Source of the DNA: Ruminococcaceae bacterium UBA3710
Lineage (GTDB): Bacteria > Bacillota > Clostridia > Oscillospirales > Acutalibacteraceae
Direction: 5' to 3'
Length of the DNA: 21,919 nt
NCBI GenBank assembly: GCA_002371985.1
Contig: DFHZ01000155.1
Location: forward strand, 1-21,919
Shown: positions 1 through 6,533 of the stretch, piece by piece
Position numbering within the stretch: the first letter of the stretch is position 1
How the letters are laid out: each line of letters starts with the position of its first letter
Translations under genes and position numbers: made by a program
The notes under the pieces: generated by a model
The model's database searches: none
What the model was told of the DNA's origin: nothing
The model's input: only the letters and a program-made list of their open reading frames with translations

Positions 1-313
1 TTGTTTCCTTGCCGAAGAAAAGATAACAGTCGTCAGGATAAGAAACTTCCGAATGAGTTTTTCTTCCCTTTGTTGTGAAAAAGAAAAACTGACCTCTGTT
101 TTTTGAAAAGAAATCTTCAAGATTATCGTAATATGTTATATCAAGATAATGCCAGTAGTCAAGCCCTGCTCTTTTAAGTTTTTTATCGTCAATTTTAAAG
201 CCCATAGGACCTACAAGATGTAGCCTTGCACCCGTTGCAGCACAGGTCCTCGCAACATTTCCGGTGTTTTGCGGAATTTCCGGCTCAACCATAACTATAT
301 TTATTCTTGCCAT
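1..313 (-). CDS. trmL: tRNA (cytidine(34)-2'-O)-methyltransferase, N-terminal part (cut by window edge)
   Basis: Reading leftward from the ATG at 313, 104 codons are open up to the window edge. The translation begins MARINIVMVEPEIPQNTGN and continues with VARTCAATGARLHLVGPMGF, the typical N-terminus of the SPOUT-class methyltransferase TrmL (YibK/CspR). Known members are about 150-160 residues long, so roughly two thirds is present; the C-terminal knot that binds S-adenosylmethionine lies outside the window. In this family the enzyme 2'-O-methylates the wobble base (position 34) of certain leucine tRNAs. A GGTGA ribosome binding site sits just upstream of the ATG, and a strong promoter lies at 330-358. 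The assignment rests on the visible N-terminal motif; another SPOUT methyltransferase is possible but less likely. Confidence 0.85.
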   Translation of the reverse strand, partial: MARINIVMVEPEIPQNTGNVARTCAATGARLHLVGPMGFKIDDKKLKRAGLDYWHYLDITYYDNLEDFFSKNRGQFFFFTTKGRKTHSEVSYPDDCYLFFGKET

Positions 314-329
314 TTAATCACCGCATAAA

Positions 330-358
330 ATTATAAAATGAAAATTACTTCTTGTCAA
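330..358 (-). promoter_or_regulatory. Promoter of trmL
   Basis: On the minus strand TTGACA (353-358) and TATAAT (330-335) are separated by exactly 17 bases, a perfect housekeeping-sigma promoter. Transcription should start near 323, giving a leader of only about 10 bases before the ATG at 313. The -35 overlaps the -35 of the opposite promoter. Confidence 0.8.
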
Positions 359-380
359 CCGCTAAAACTGTATATATAAT
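352..380 (+). promoter_or_regulatory. Promoter of the membrane protein gene at 411
   Basis: TTGTCA (352-357) and TATAAT (375-380) are spaced 17 bases apart. The expected start is near 387, about 24 bases before the GTG start codon. Five of the six -35 bases are shared with the -35 of the divergent trmL promoter. Confidence 0.8.
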
Positions 381-410
381 ATAAGTATAATTGTTTTGGA
401 GTGATTTAGC

Positions 411-1019
411 GTGAAAAAATATGAGAGCATCTTAAAGAGGGTTGAACAGGTCGAGCACAAACTCGGTGTTTCCTATGCTAAAACCGACGGAAAACTTTAT
501 AAAACAATGTGGATAATTGATTTGCTCGGAGTTATTTATTTAGGTCTTGTAAATATTCTTCTTATTTTAAGTACGATTTTAAATGCAAGTGCAGGAAATA
601 AAGGCTTTTTCAGTAATCAGACGCTTGTCCTTATAGCTGTTTCGACAGTTCTTGAAATCGTAAGTATTATATTCAGCAAGAAAAATCTTAAAATTATCGG
701 CGGTATATTGGGTCTTATCCCTGTTCCTTATTTGATTTATGTATTTTATAAGGCTTGTTACAGTTTCGGTCAGGGTCTTTTTAACCTTAAAACGATTTTT
801 TATACAAGACATTTGCCGAGTATAGTTTTGATAACTGTTGCACTATGTATTATGCTTTTCGTAGCATTAAGGCAGAGAATAAGGGTTGATAAAAGTTATA
901 AGCGAATACTTTCTAACCTTTATGAAAACTATAAAAATGAGCATAAGGGCGAAACATTTGATGTTTCGGACGAGGAATGGGAAGAATTTATTGTAAGTTA
1001 TAGCCCCGAGAAGTTTTAA
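411..1019 (+). CDS. Unknown membrane protein, four predicted transmembrane segments
   Basis: The 202-residue protein starts with GTG at 411 behind a GGAGTGA ribosome binding site. I do not recognise a named family. A charged N-terminal stretch of about 30 residues (MKKYESILKRVEQVEHKLG, possibly a short amphipathic helix) is followed by four hydrophobic segments at roughly residues 32-57, 68-90, 94-117 and 134-156. The C-terminal tail of about 45 residues is hydrophilic and ends in an acidic patch (DVSDEEWEEF). No catalytic motif is visible. The gene is alone between its own promoter and a weak terminator-like hairpin and is transcribed away from trmL. It may be a small inner-membrane accessory protein, but I assign no function. 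Confidence 0.75.
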   Translation: MKKYESILKRVEQVEHKLGVSYAKTDGKLYKTMWIIDLLGVIYLGLVNILLILSTILNASAGNKGFFSNQTLVLIAVSTVLEIVSIIFSKKNLKIIGGILGLIPVPYLIYVFYKACYSFGQGLFNLKTIFYTRHLPSIVLITVALCIMLFVALRQRIRVDKSYKRILSNLYENYKNEHKGETFDVSDEEWEEFIVSYSPEKF

Positions 1020-1026
1020 ACAACTT

Positions 1027-1057
1027 ATGCCGTCCGTTTTGGGCGGCATCTTTACTG
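1027..1057 (+). terminator. Probable terminator after the membrane protein gene
   Basis: A nine-base-pair stem (ATGCCGTCC / GGGCGGCAT, one G-T pair) with a five-base loop spans 1027-1049. Only a poor T-tract (ctttactgt) follows, so termination may be inefficient. Confidence 0.5.
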
Positions 1058-1089
1058 TATAAGACAAGGCTTGCACCTAAAAACAATAT

Positions 1090-1106
1090 TGTAAACAAAC
1101 TGTAAA
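1090..1106 (+). promoter_or_regulatory. WalR-like box, upstream copy
   Basis: TGTAAA, five bases, TGTAAA matches the published WalR/YycF consensus TGTWAH-N5-TGTWAH exactly. Its centre is about 76 bases before the predicted transcription start of the M23 peptidase gene, a position compatible with activation. The regulator itself is not in the window. Confidence 0.55.
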
Positions 1107-1139
1107 TTATATTCTTAAATGGTTTTTTTAATTTTTCCC

Positions 1140-1167
1140 TTGCTTTTTTCCGAAAAAGTTATATAAT
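1140..1167 (+). promoter_or_regulatory. Promoter of the M23 peptidase gene
   Basis: TTGCTT (1140-1145) and a perfect TATAAT (1162-1167) are spaced by 16 bases. The predicted start is near 1174. That makes a GTG at 1178 an unlikely translation start, because the leader would be about four bases long. Confidence 0.65.
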
Positions 1168-1178
1168 AGTAACAGAAG

Positions 1179-1195
1179 TGTTACAAATTTGTAAC
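1179..1195 (+). promoter_or_regulatory. WalR-like box and perfect palindrome at the transcription start
   Basis: TGTTAC, five bases, TGTAAC again fits TGTWAH-N5-TGTWAH. The same bases hold a perfect 16-bp palindrome, GTTACAAATTTGTAAC (1180-1195). A further inverted half-site, GTAACA (1169-1174), abuts the -10 element. The box lies just downstream of the predicted start, a position where a bound protein would be expected to repress. Confidence 0.55.
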
Positions 1196-1228
1196 TTTTT
1201 TGGAGGTGCTACTATTTTTACTTCTCTT

Positions 1229-2449
1229 ATGGATATGATAAAAAATAGTTTTGCCCGTGTTACCGATTGGTACAAGGGAGTTAATAGATATATAAAAACG
1301 GGAGCCTTTTTGGCAGTTGCCGTGTTTTGCGTTGTTGTCGCATTAGTAGGCTCCGGTATAGGCTTTGGATACAGTGTAAAATATAACGGTCAAAAAATTG
1401 CCGTTATAGAGGACAAAGATATTTATTGGGAAGCGGTTAAGAATGTCGAAAACAAGGTTTCGGGGGATAATATAAAAAAGGTTTTATCATCTCCTGAATT
1501 TTCATTGACGCTTACATTGCTTTCCTCTACCCAAAAGGATAAAAACATAATTTCCGACGGTATTATAAAAAACACAAAGGAAATTGTAAACGGTGTTAAG
1601 GCTACGGTAAACGATAAGTCATATATTTTTGCCGTGGAAAACAAGAATGATATAGTCGAAAACTATCTTTCAAAATATGATGTAGGGTCAATTTCGTCAA
1701 AGTCTGCCTTTGTCGGCGATGTAAATTTTGAGGACGGACTTTTTCTCTTGTCGGATACCGAAAAGGAAACTACCCTCAATTCTTTGCTTGATACGGTAGA
1801 TGTAATAACCGTGGCAAATGTTGTCAGCAGTAAAGAAACCGATTATAATACGATTGAGGTAAGAACAAGTGAACTTGTAAAGGGTACTACGCAGGTAAAA
1901 TGTGAGGGTGCCAAAGGCACAAACCAGGTTGTAGAAGAAGTAAGTTTCTTAAACGGCGTAGAAACCGGCAGGGTTACTCTTTCGGAAGATGTAATCACGA
2001 AACCTGTTGACAGGGTTGTCCTTGTAGGCACTTCAGCAAATGTTCAGACCGCCCAAAATAACACAGTAGCCCATAACAGCGGGTTTATTTTCCCGATTTG
2101 GGACGCATATAAATTAGGTTCGCCTTTCGGGGACGGAAGAGCCCACAAGGGTTATGATATATTAGCCGACAAAGGAACTCCTATTCATGTTGCAAAAAGC
2201 GGTACTGTAATAAGAGCATCATGGTACGGCGGATACGGTAACTGCGTTGATGTTGACCACGGAAACGGCATCGTAACAAGATACGGTCATGCGAGTGAGT
2301 TTTGTTGCAGAGTAGGTCAGACCGTATCGGCAGGGGATGTCATAGCCAAGGTAGGCACAACCGGAAACTCAAGCGGAAATCATGTCCATTTTGAGGTTAT
2401 TATAAACGGCAACCGTGTAGACCCGGCACCGTATCTCAATATAAATTAA
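1229..2449 (+). CDS. Membrane-anchored M23 peptidase with G5 domain (cell-wall hydrolase)
   Basis: This is a zinc endopeptidase that should cut peptidoglycan cross-bridges or stem peptides outside the membrane. Counting from the ATG at 1229 (406 residues), one transmembrane segment lies near residues 25-47, followed by about 160 extracytoplasmic residues of no clear family. A G5 domain spans about 210-268 and the C-terminal LytM/M23 domain about 285-405. The zinc ligands are visible: H306 and D310 (HKGYD) and H387 (second His of HVH), with H354 in RYGH as the other conserved active-site His. The start is uncertain. A strong GGAGGTG at 1202-1208 is 20 bases from this ATG but five bases from an in-frame ATT at 1214; an in-frame GTG at 1178 is too close to the predicted transcript start. 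Two WalR-like boxes flank the promoter, fitting a cell-wall hydrolase. Confidence 0.85.
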   Translation: MDMIKNSFARVTDWYKGVNRYIKTGAFLAVAVFCVVVALVGSGIGFGYSVKYNGQKIAVIEDKDIYWEAVKNVENKVSGDNIKKVLSSPEFSLTLTLLSSTQKDKNIISDGIIKNTKEIVNGVKATVNDKSYIFAVENKNDIVENYLSKYDVGSISSKSAFVGDVNFEDGLFLLSDTEKETTLNSLLDTVDVITVANVVSSKETDYNTIEVRTSELVKGTTQVKCEGAKGTNQVVEEVSFLNGVETGRVTLSEDVITKPVDRVVLVGTSANVQTAQNNTVAHNSGFIFPIWDAYKLGSPFGDGRAHKGYDILADKGTPIHVAKSGTVIRASWYGGYGNCVDVDHGNGIVTRYGHASEFCCRVGQTVSAGDVIAKVGTTGNSSGNHVHFEVIINGNRVDPAPYLNIN

Positions 2450-2458
2450 AAATATTTC

Positions 2459-2487
2459 TTGCATTCGGTAAGGCTTTTTTATATAAT
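2459..2487 (+). promoter_or_regulatory. Promoter of yajC
   Basis: TTGCAT (2459-2464) and TATAAT (2482-2487) are spaced 17 bases apart, just after the M23 gene. No clear terminator separates them, so yajC may also receive read-through. Confidence 0.65.
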
Positions 2488-2523
2488 AATTATACTTGCT
2501 ATTTAATGTGGAGGTATAAATCA

Positions 2524-2853
2524 ATGAATATTGGAAATTTTTTGTTGGATGCGGCGGCTAAAACAAGCGGTAATGCTACGTATTCTACCTTGTTTACCGT
2601 TGGTTATCTTATTGTTATCGTCGGCATTATGTATTTCTTACTTATCCGCCCTCAGCGCAAGAAAACAAAAGAAGAAAAGAAGATGCGTGAGAATTTGCAG
2701 GTTGGCGATGATATTGTAACAATCGGCGGTATCTACGGCAAGGTTATTTCTTTAAAAGAAGATACTATTGTTATTGAGTCTAAAAGCGACCATAGCAAGA
2801 TTACAATCGCTCGTTGGGCATTACAACAGAACTTGACTGTTCACGACGACTAA
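2524..2853 (+). CDS. yajC: Preprotein translocase accessory subunit YajC
   Basis: YajC associates with the SecDF complex of the Sec translocon in the membrane. The 109-residue protein shows the family pattern: a single transmembrane helix at about residues 24-40, the signature LLIRPQRKK directly after it, then a small soluble domain with VGDDIVTIGGIYGKV near residue 60. The ATG at 2524 is preceded by GGAGG at a good distance; an in-frame GTG at 2506 would start before that site and is rejected. secD and secF are not adjacent. The downstream TIGR04086 gene is a common neighbour of yajC in Clostridia. The length is normal for the family. Confidence 0.93.
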   Translation: MNIGNFLLDAAAKTSGNATYSTLFTVGYLIVIVGIMYFLLIRPQRKKTKEEKKMRENLQVGDDIVTIGGIYGKVISLKEDTIVIESKSDHSKITIARWALQQNLTVHDD

Positions 2854-2874
2854 AAAGAATAGTAATAAATAAAT

Positions 2875-2912
2875 ATCCCTTCGCAGTATAATGTACTGCG
2901 GAGGGATTTTTT
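2875..2912 (+). terminator. Terminator after yajC that contains the next gene's ribosome binding site
   Basis: A 14-bp stem (2875-2888 with 2894-2907, one T-G pair) and a five-base loop are followed by a run of T to 2912, a textbook intrinsic terminator. Its 3' arm contains GGAGGG (2900-2905), the ribosome binding site seven bases before the ATG at 2913. Confidence 0.88.
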
Positions 2913-3293
2913 ATGAAAATCAAAGTAAATAAGAATTATTTATTGGGAATAAGTATCGGCATTGCGGTTTGCATAGCCGCAATATGCCTTTTTGCACTTA
3001 TAATGTTGGTCTTTAAAATCGACAGGGCATATTCTTCGTTTTTCGGTACAATAAGCGTATCGCTCGGAGCCTTTTTCTCGTCATTTTACATTGCCGGTAA
3101 AACAGGCTCAAAAGGATATTTGGTTGGTATTATTACGGGGTTTGCTTATTTTGCCGTAATTACACTTTTATCGTTTATTATAACAAAAAGCCATATCGGT
3201 TCAAATACGGCTTTTCACTTTGTAATTATTCTGTTGTCGTCAACCGTCGGCGGAATTATCGGAGTAAACAAAAGGAAAACTAAAATATTATAA
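2913..3293 (+). CDS. TIGR04086 family membrane protein
   Basis: The 126-residue protein has four hydrophobic segments at about residues 10-33, 42-62, 67-91 and 98-117, with Gly/Ser-rich helices (GTISVSLGAFFSSFYIAGK, VGGIIGVNKRK). It fits the TIGR04086 family, found in Clostridia next to yajC; its molecular role is unknown. The ATG at 2913 has a GGAGGG site inside the 3' arm of the yajC terminator, so transcripts that read through would hide the site in the hairpin. I see no other promoter close by. The last 14 bases overlap the end of azlD on the opposite strand. The family call rests on size, topology and neighbourhood more than on a catalytic motif. Confidence 0.75.
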   Translation: MKIKVNKNYLLGISIGIAVCIAAICLFALIMLVFKIDRAYSSFFGTISVSLGAFFSSFYIAGKTGSKGYLVGIITGFAYFAVITLLSFIITKSHIGSNTAFHFVIILLSSTVGGIIGVNKRKTKIL

Positions 3294-3588
3294 GTTCCGA
3301 AAGGAAAACCGATATAATCGAAACTGCCGAAACAAAAATAAGACTTTTGCCGAAATACCCTGCTATAATTGCAACTGCAAACCCGATTAAAGCGGAATAA
3401 ATACTGCTTGTGGAATGAAGAATATCGGGGAATACCATAACCGCAAGGGTTACAAACGGAACATAATAAAGAAAAGATTTAATATATTTGTTCTTAATTT
3501 CCTTGCGGATAAGTGCTAACGGCAACATTCTTATTAAGTATGTAACCAAAGCCATAACGAGGATATAGATATAAACATTTCCGCTCAT
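3280..3588 (-). CDS. azlD: Branched-chain amino acid transport protein AzlD
   Basis: AzlD is the small partner of AzlC; together they form a LIV-E type exporter of branched-chain amino acids or analogues such as azaleucine. The 102-residue protein has about four hydrophobic segments and the family pattern ALVTYLIRMLPLALI near residues 14-28, followed by FLYYVPFVTLAVMVFPDIL. It starts at the ATG at 3588 with a GAGGAAA site, overlapping the azlC stop by four bases, which implies translational coupling. Its 3' end overlaps the convergent TIGR04086 gene by 14 bases, and no terminator is visible there. Confidence 0.9.
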   Translation of the reverse strand: MSGNVYIYILVMALVTYLIRMLPLALIRKEIKNKYIKSFLYYVPFVTLAVMVFPDILHSTSSIYSALIGFAVAIIAGYFGKSLIFVSAVSIISVFLSELIIF

Positions 3589-4295
3589 TTTGTTTCCTCG
3601 CTTTCTTCGATCGGTTTTATAAATGCAGCGATACCTGCTAATAAAACGGTCAAAATAATAATTCGAAAACCCGAAGAAATGTTTTTTAAATACGGCAGAT
3701 AGGAAATAAGCATACTTAAAATCATAGATATTAAAATCAAAACTGCAATAAATTTGTTTTTTCGGGCGGGGGGAAGAATAATTGCAATAAACATACCGTA
3801 TAAAGCGATGCCGAATGCACTAAGCACACTTTCAGGAAGAAGCGACCCTGAAAGAGAGCCTAATAGCGTACCGCCAACCCATCCGGGGAGTGCGGCGGAA
3901 ATTACGCCGTAGCAATACGAGGGGGAGAGTTTATCGGGGTATAACGAGCAAACGGCGAAAACTTCGTCGGTATTTCCGAAAGCAATTAAAAAACGGTGTA
4001 TTACAGGCATATTCTTTTTGAATTTCTGCGTAAGAGAGGAAGACATAAGGCAGTATCTTAGATTTATGATAAACTGCGTCAGAGCCATTTCAAAATATGA
4101 TAGCGAACCGCTTATTATGGAAAGGGCGGCAAACTGTCCGGCAGATGTGAAATTAGTGGCGGAAATCAAAACGGCTTGAAACGGGAGTAAACCACTGCTT
4201 ACAGCCGATATTCCGAATGTAAATGAAACGGCAAAATATCCGAGAAATATCGGGAAACCGTCCTTCAAACCTTTTAGATACAGGGAATTTTTCAA
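3585..4295 (-). CDS. azlC: Branched-chain amino acid permease AzlC
   Basis: AzlC is the large membrane subunit of the branched-chain amino acid exporter. The 236-residue protein begins with a TTG codon at 4295 behind a GAGG site. It shows the family features: GLKDGFPIFLGYFAVSFTFG at the N-terminus, ATNFTSAGQFAA near residue 50, and the NLRYCLMSSSL motif near residue 80. Several further hydrophobic segments follow, and the length is normal. azlD follows with a four-base overlap. Upstream on the same strand lie two unknown small genes and a terminator at 4325-4351. I see no good separate promoter between that terminator and azlC, so expression may depend on read-through. Substrate is inferred from the family only. 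Confidence 0.92.
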   Translation of the reverse strand: MKNSLYLKGLKDGFPIFLGYFAVSFTFGISAVSSGLLPFQAVLISATNFTSAGQFAALSIISGSLSYFEMALTQFIINLRYCLMSSSLTQKFKKNMPVIHRFLIAFGNTDEVFAVCSLYPDKLSPSYCYGVISAALPGWVGGTLLGSLSGSLLPESVLSAFGIALYGMFIAIILPPARKNKFIAVLILISMILSMLISYLPYLKNISSGFRIIILTVLLAGIAAFIKPIEESEETK

Positions 4296-4324
4296 CTTTT
4301 AAACCTCATAATAAAAATTTAAAA

Positions 4325-4351
4325 TTCCGCCGCAAACAAAGTGCGGCGGAA
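4325..4351 (-). terminator. Terminator of the two-gene operon upstream of azlC
   Basis: A perfect ten-base stem TTCCGCCGCA / TGCGGCGGAA with a seven-base loop. On the minus strand it is followed by TTTTAAATTTTT. It lies 30-57 bases before the azlC start codon, so it could act as an attenuator for azlCD. Confidence 0.8.
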
Positions 4352-4370
4352 GATTTTTAATTTAGTTCTT

Positions 4371-4649
4371 TTAGTCTTTTAATGCTCTTTCAAGCCAAGT
4401 AAAGCCTAAATCGAGAGCATCAAACAATGTATCTTTTGTGCTTTCTTTGACCTTGCTGTCTTTCTCGGACAAATCGCTTTTTAAAAGTTCGATTTTAACC
4501 TTGTCTGCAATGTCGAGTTTGCCGTCATTGGCAGTAGAAAGAATAGTGAACTTAACTATAAATTTTTCGGATGTATCACCGTAGTAAATTTCTTTTCCCT
4601 TTCTTACTAACGGTTTACCTTTGTATGTTAAAAAATTATTCTCGGCCAT
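4371..4649 (-). CDS. Unknown small protein, second gene of a two-gene operon
   Basis: From the ATG at 4649 (GGAG nine bases upstream) the product has 92 residues. An in-frame TTG at 4664 would overlap the ribosome binding site and is rejected. I do not recognise the family. The N-terminus reads FLTYKGKPLVRKGKEIYYGD, a beta-strand-like pattern; a middle stretch (EKFIVKFTILSTANDGKLDI) also looks like strand, and a charged helix follows (DKVKIELLKSDLSEKDSKVKE). It ends in FDALDLGFTWLERALKD. There is no signal peptide or membrane segment, so it is probably cytoplasmic. It follows the 4668-4934 gene by 18 bases and precedes a strong terminator, so the two are almost certainly co-transcribed. Confidence 0.75.
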   Translation of the reverse strand: MAENNFLTYKGKPLVRKGKEIYYGDTSEKFIVKFTILSTANDGKLDIADKVKIELLKSDLSEKDSKVKESTKDTLFDALDLGFTWLERALKD

Positions 4650-4667
4650 TTTGTTTTTCTCCAAATT

Positions 4668-4934
4668 TTATTTTTCCTCTTCGGGAAATTCACCGTATAA
4701 GTTAAACCTGAAAAGCATAGTTTCGTCTTCTTGGTTTGTGCAACGGATTTTTGCAACATTTATTTCGGGGTTTGAAAGAATGGTAGCGAGTCCGATCATT
4801 TGGCAAAGTTTAGATTTAAGATTTAAAATATCGCCCTCTTCTGTTTCAAGGTAAACATCACCTTTGCAAGAGTCGATTGCCTTTATAAACTCCTCAAAAT
4901 CAATGTTATGTAATTCGATATTTCTTGTATCCAT
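4668..4934 (-). CDS. Unknown small acidic protein, first gene of a two-gene operon
   Basis: The product from the ATG at 4934 has 88 residues (MDTRNIELHNIDFEEFIKAI at the start). AAAGGAG stands a normal distance upstream. Upstream in-frame starts, including one at 4982, lie within or before the -10 element and cannot be used. I do not recognise the family. The pattern DVYLETEEGDILNLKSKLCQ followed by MIGLATILSNPEINVAKIRC suggests a compact alpha/beta domain; two Cys are present but no metal-binding cluster. It is strongly acidic and without membrane segments. Its neighbour at 4371-4649 shares the transcript, so they may act together. Confidence 0.75.
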   Translation of the reverse strand: MDTRNIELHNIDFEEFIKAIDSCKGDVYLETEEGDILNLKSKLCQMIGLATILSNPEINVAKIRCTNQEDETMLFRFNLYGEFPEEEK

Positions 4935-4966
4935 ACCTACACACTCCTTTATTCTTACTATATAGA

Positions 4967-4995
4967 AGTATAAACTATACATAATAATATGTCAA
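4967..4995 (-). promoter_or_regulatory. Promoter of the two small unknown genes
   Basis: On the minus strand TTGACA (4990-4995) and TATACT (4967-4972) are spaced 17 bases apart. The start is expected near 4960, a leader of about 25 bases before the ATG at 4934. Confidence 0.8.
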
Positions 4996-5049
4996 GAAGT
5001 TAAATATTAATATATTTTCAACAAGAATATTTTAAAATGGGTTTTTAAG

Positions 5050-5078
5050 TTGACATTTAGGCAAAATTTGGGTACTAT
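5050..5078 (+). promoter_or_regulatory. Promoter of glyS
   Basis: TTGACA (5050-5055) and TACTAT (5073-5078) are spaced 17 bases apart, with start near 5085. The resulting leader of about 30 bases is too short for a T-box riboswitch. Confidence 0.75.
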
Positions 5079-5116
5079 TATAGTTGGTGAATTTTGGTCT
5101 TTCGGAGGACGAGAGT

Positions 5117-6514
5117 ATGGAAAATACTAAAAAAACAATGGATGCAATAGTAAATCTCGCAAAGGGAAGAGGATTTGTATATCCGGGTAGTGAAATCTAC
5201 GGCGGACTTGCAAATACTTGGGATTACGGTCCTTTAGGTGCAGAACTTAAAAGCAATATTAAAAAAGCATGGTGGAAAAAATTCGTTCAGGAAAACCCTT
5301 ATAATGTAGGTCTTGATGCGGCTATTCTTATGAACCCTCAAACATGGGTGGCTTCGGGCCACTTGGCAGGATTTTCTGACCCTTTGATGGATTGCAGAGA
5401 GTGCCACGAGCGTTTCAGAGCCGATAAAATTATCGAAGACTGGTGTGCTGAGAATAGTTTTGAACTTTCAAAACCTATCGACGCATTTTCTCAGGAAGAA
5501 ATGAAGAATTTTATCGAAGAGCATAACATTAAGTGCCCGACATGCGGTAAGCATAATTTTACAGATATTCGTCAGTTTAACCTTATGTTCAAAACATTTC
5601 AGGGTGTAACCGAGGATGCAAAAAATACTGTATATCTCCGCCCTGAAACAGCACAGGGTATATTTGTGAATTTCCCGAATGTTCAGAGAACTTCAAGAAA
5701 GAAACTTCCGTTTGGTATCGGTCAGATAGGTAAATCTTTCCGTAATGAAATTACTCCCGGAAACTTTATTTTCCGTGTCCGTGAATTTGAGCAGATGGAA
5801 CTTGAATTTTTCTGCAAACCCGATACAGACCTTGAATGGTTTGATTACTGGCGTTCTTTCTGTAAAAATTGGCTTCTTACTATCGGTATTAAAGAGGAAA
5901 ACCTTCGTTTAAGAGACCACGATAAGGATGAACTTTCATTTTACTCTAAGGCTACTACCGACTTTGAATTTTTGTTCCCGTTCGGCTGGGGCGAACTTTG
6001 GGGAGTTGCCGACAGAACCGACTATGATTTAACCCAACATCAGAATACATCCGGCAAAGATTTAACATATTTTGACCCCGAAACAAACGAACATTATATC
6101 CCTTATGTTATAGAGCCGAGTCTTGGTGTCGAGAGGGCATTTTTGGCTGTTCTTTGCGATGCTTATGACGAAGAGCAGGACGAAAAGGGCGATAACAGAA
6201 CAGTCCTTCATTTCCACCCGTTCCTCGCTCCTTTCAAGGCCGCCGTTTTACCGCTTTCAAAGAAACTTTCCGAAAACGCAATGGAAGTTTACAACGAACT
6301 TGCCAAGGACTTTATGGTTGATTTTGACGATGCAGGTTCTATCGGTAAGCGTTACAGAAGGGAAGACGAAATCGGAACTCCGTTCTGTATTACCTACGAT
6401 TTTGACAGTTTAGAGGATAACTGCGTAACGGTCAGAGACCGTGATACAATGGAACAAGTCAGAATTAAAATATCGGAGCTTAAAGCATATATTGAAGAAA
6501 AAATCAAATTATAA
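5117..6514 (+). CDS. glyS: Glycine--tRNA ligase, single-subunit (dimeric) type
   Basis: This class II synthetase charges tRNA-Gly with glycine at the expense of ATP in the cytoplasm. The 465-residue product from the ATG at 5117 (GGAGG at 5104-5108) is a normal length for the bacterial alpha2 type, unlike the alpha2beta2 GlyQ/GlyS enzyme. Visible signatures are [14 protein letters not shown] at the N-terminus, a likely zinc site with C93, C96, C140 and C143 (CRECH and CPTCG), motif 2 with R209 (SFRNEITPG) and motif 3 with R340 (SLGVERAF). The C-terminal anticodon-binding domain covers about the last 100 residues. An in-frame GTG at 5084 would sit at the transcription start and is rejected. The next gene follows 19 bases downstream, so glyS probably heads a longer transcript. 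Confidence 0.96.
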   Translation: MENTKKTMDAIVNLAKGRGFVYPGSEIYGGLANTWDYGPLGAELKSNIKKAWWKKFVQENPYNVGLDAAILMNPQTWVASGHLAGFSDPLMDCRECHERFRADKIIEDWCAENSFELSKPIDAFSQEEMKNFIEEHNIKCPTCGKHNFTDIRQFNLMFKTFQGVTEDAKNTVYLRPETAQGIFVNFPNVQRTSRKKLPFGIGQIGKSFRNEITPGNFIFRVREFEQMELEFFCKPDTDLEWFDYWRSFCKNWLLTIGIKEENLRLRDHDKDELSFYSKATTDFEFLFPFGWGELWGVADRTDYDLTQHQNTSGKDLTYFDPETNEHYIPYVIEPSLGVERAFLAVLCDAYDEEQDEKGDNRTVLHFHPFLAPFKAAVLPLSKKLSENAMEVYNELAKDFMVDFDDAGSIGKRYRREDEIGTPFCITYDFDSLEDNCVTVRDRDTMEQVRIKISELKAYIEEKIKL

Positions 6515-6533
6515 TTATATCGGAGGATAATAA

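Noticed and set aside
3290..4300. Plus-strand reading of the azlCD region
   Set aside because: Only the minus-strand frames give recognisable AzlC and AzlD proteins.
4621..4854. Plus-strand open frame antisense to the two small unknown genes
   Set aside because: No ribosome binding site or promoter, and the minus-strand frames have all the signals of real genes.
4983..5116. Possible T-box riboswitch before glyS
   Set aside because: The promoter at 5050-5078 leaves a leader of only about 30 bases, and no T-box consensus (such as TGGNACCGCG) is present.
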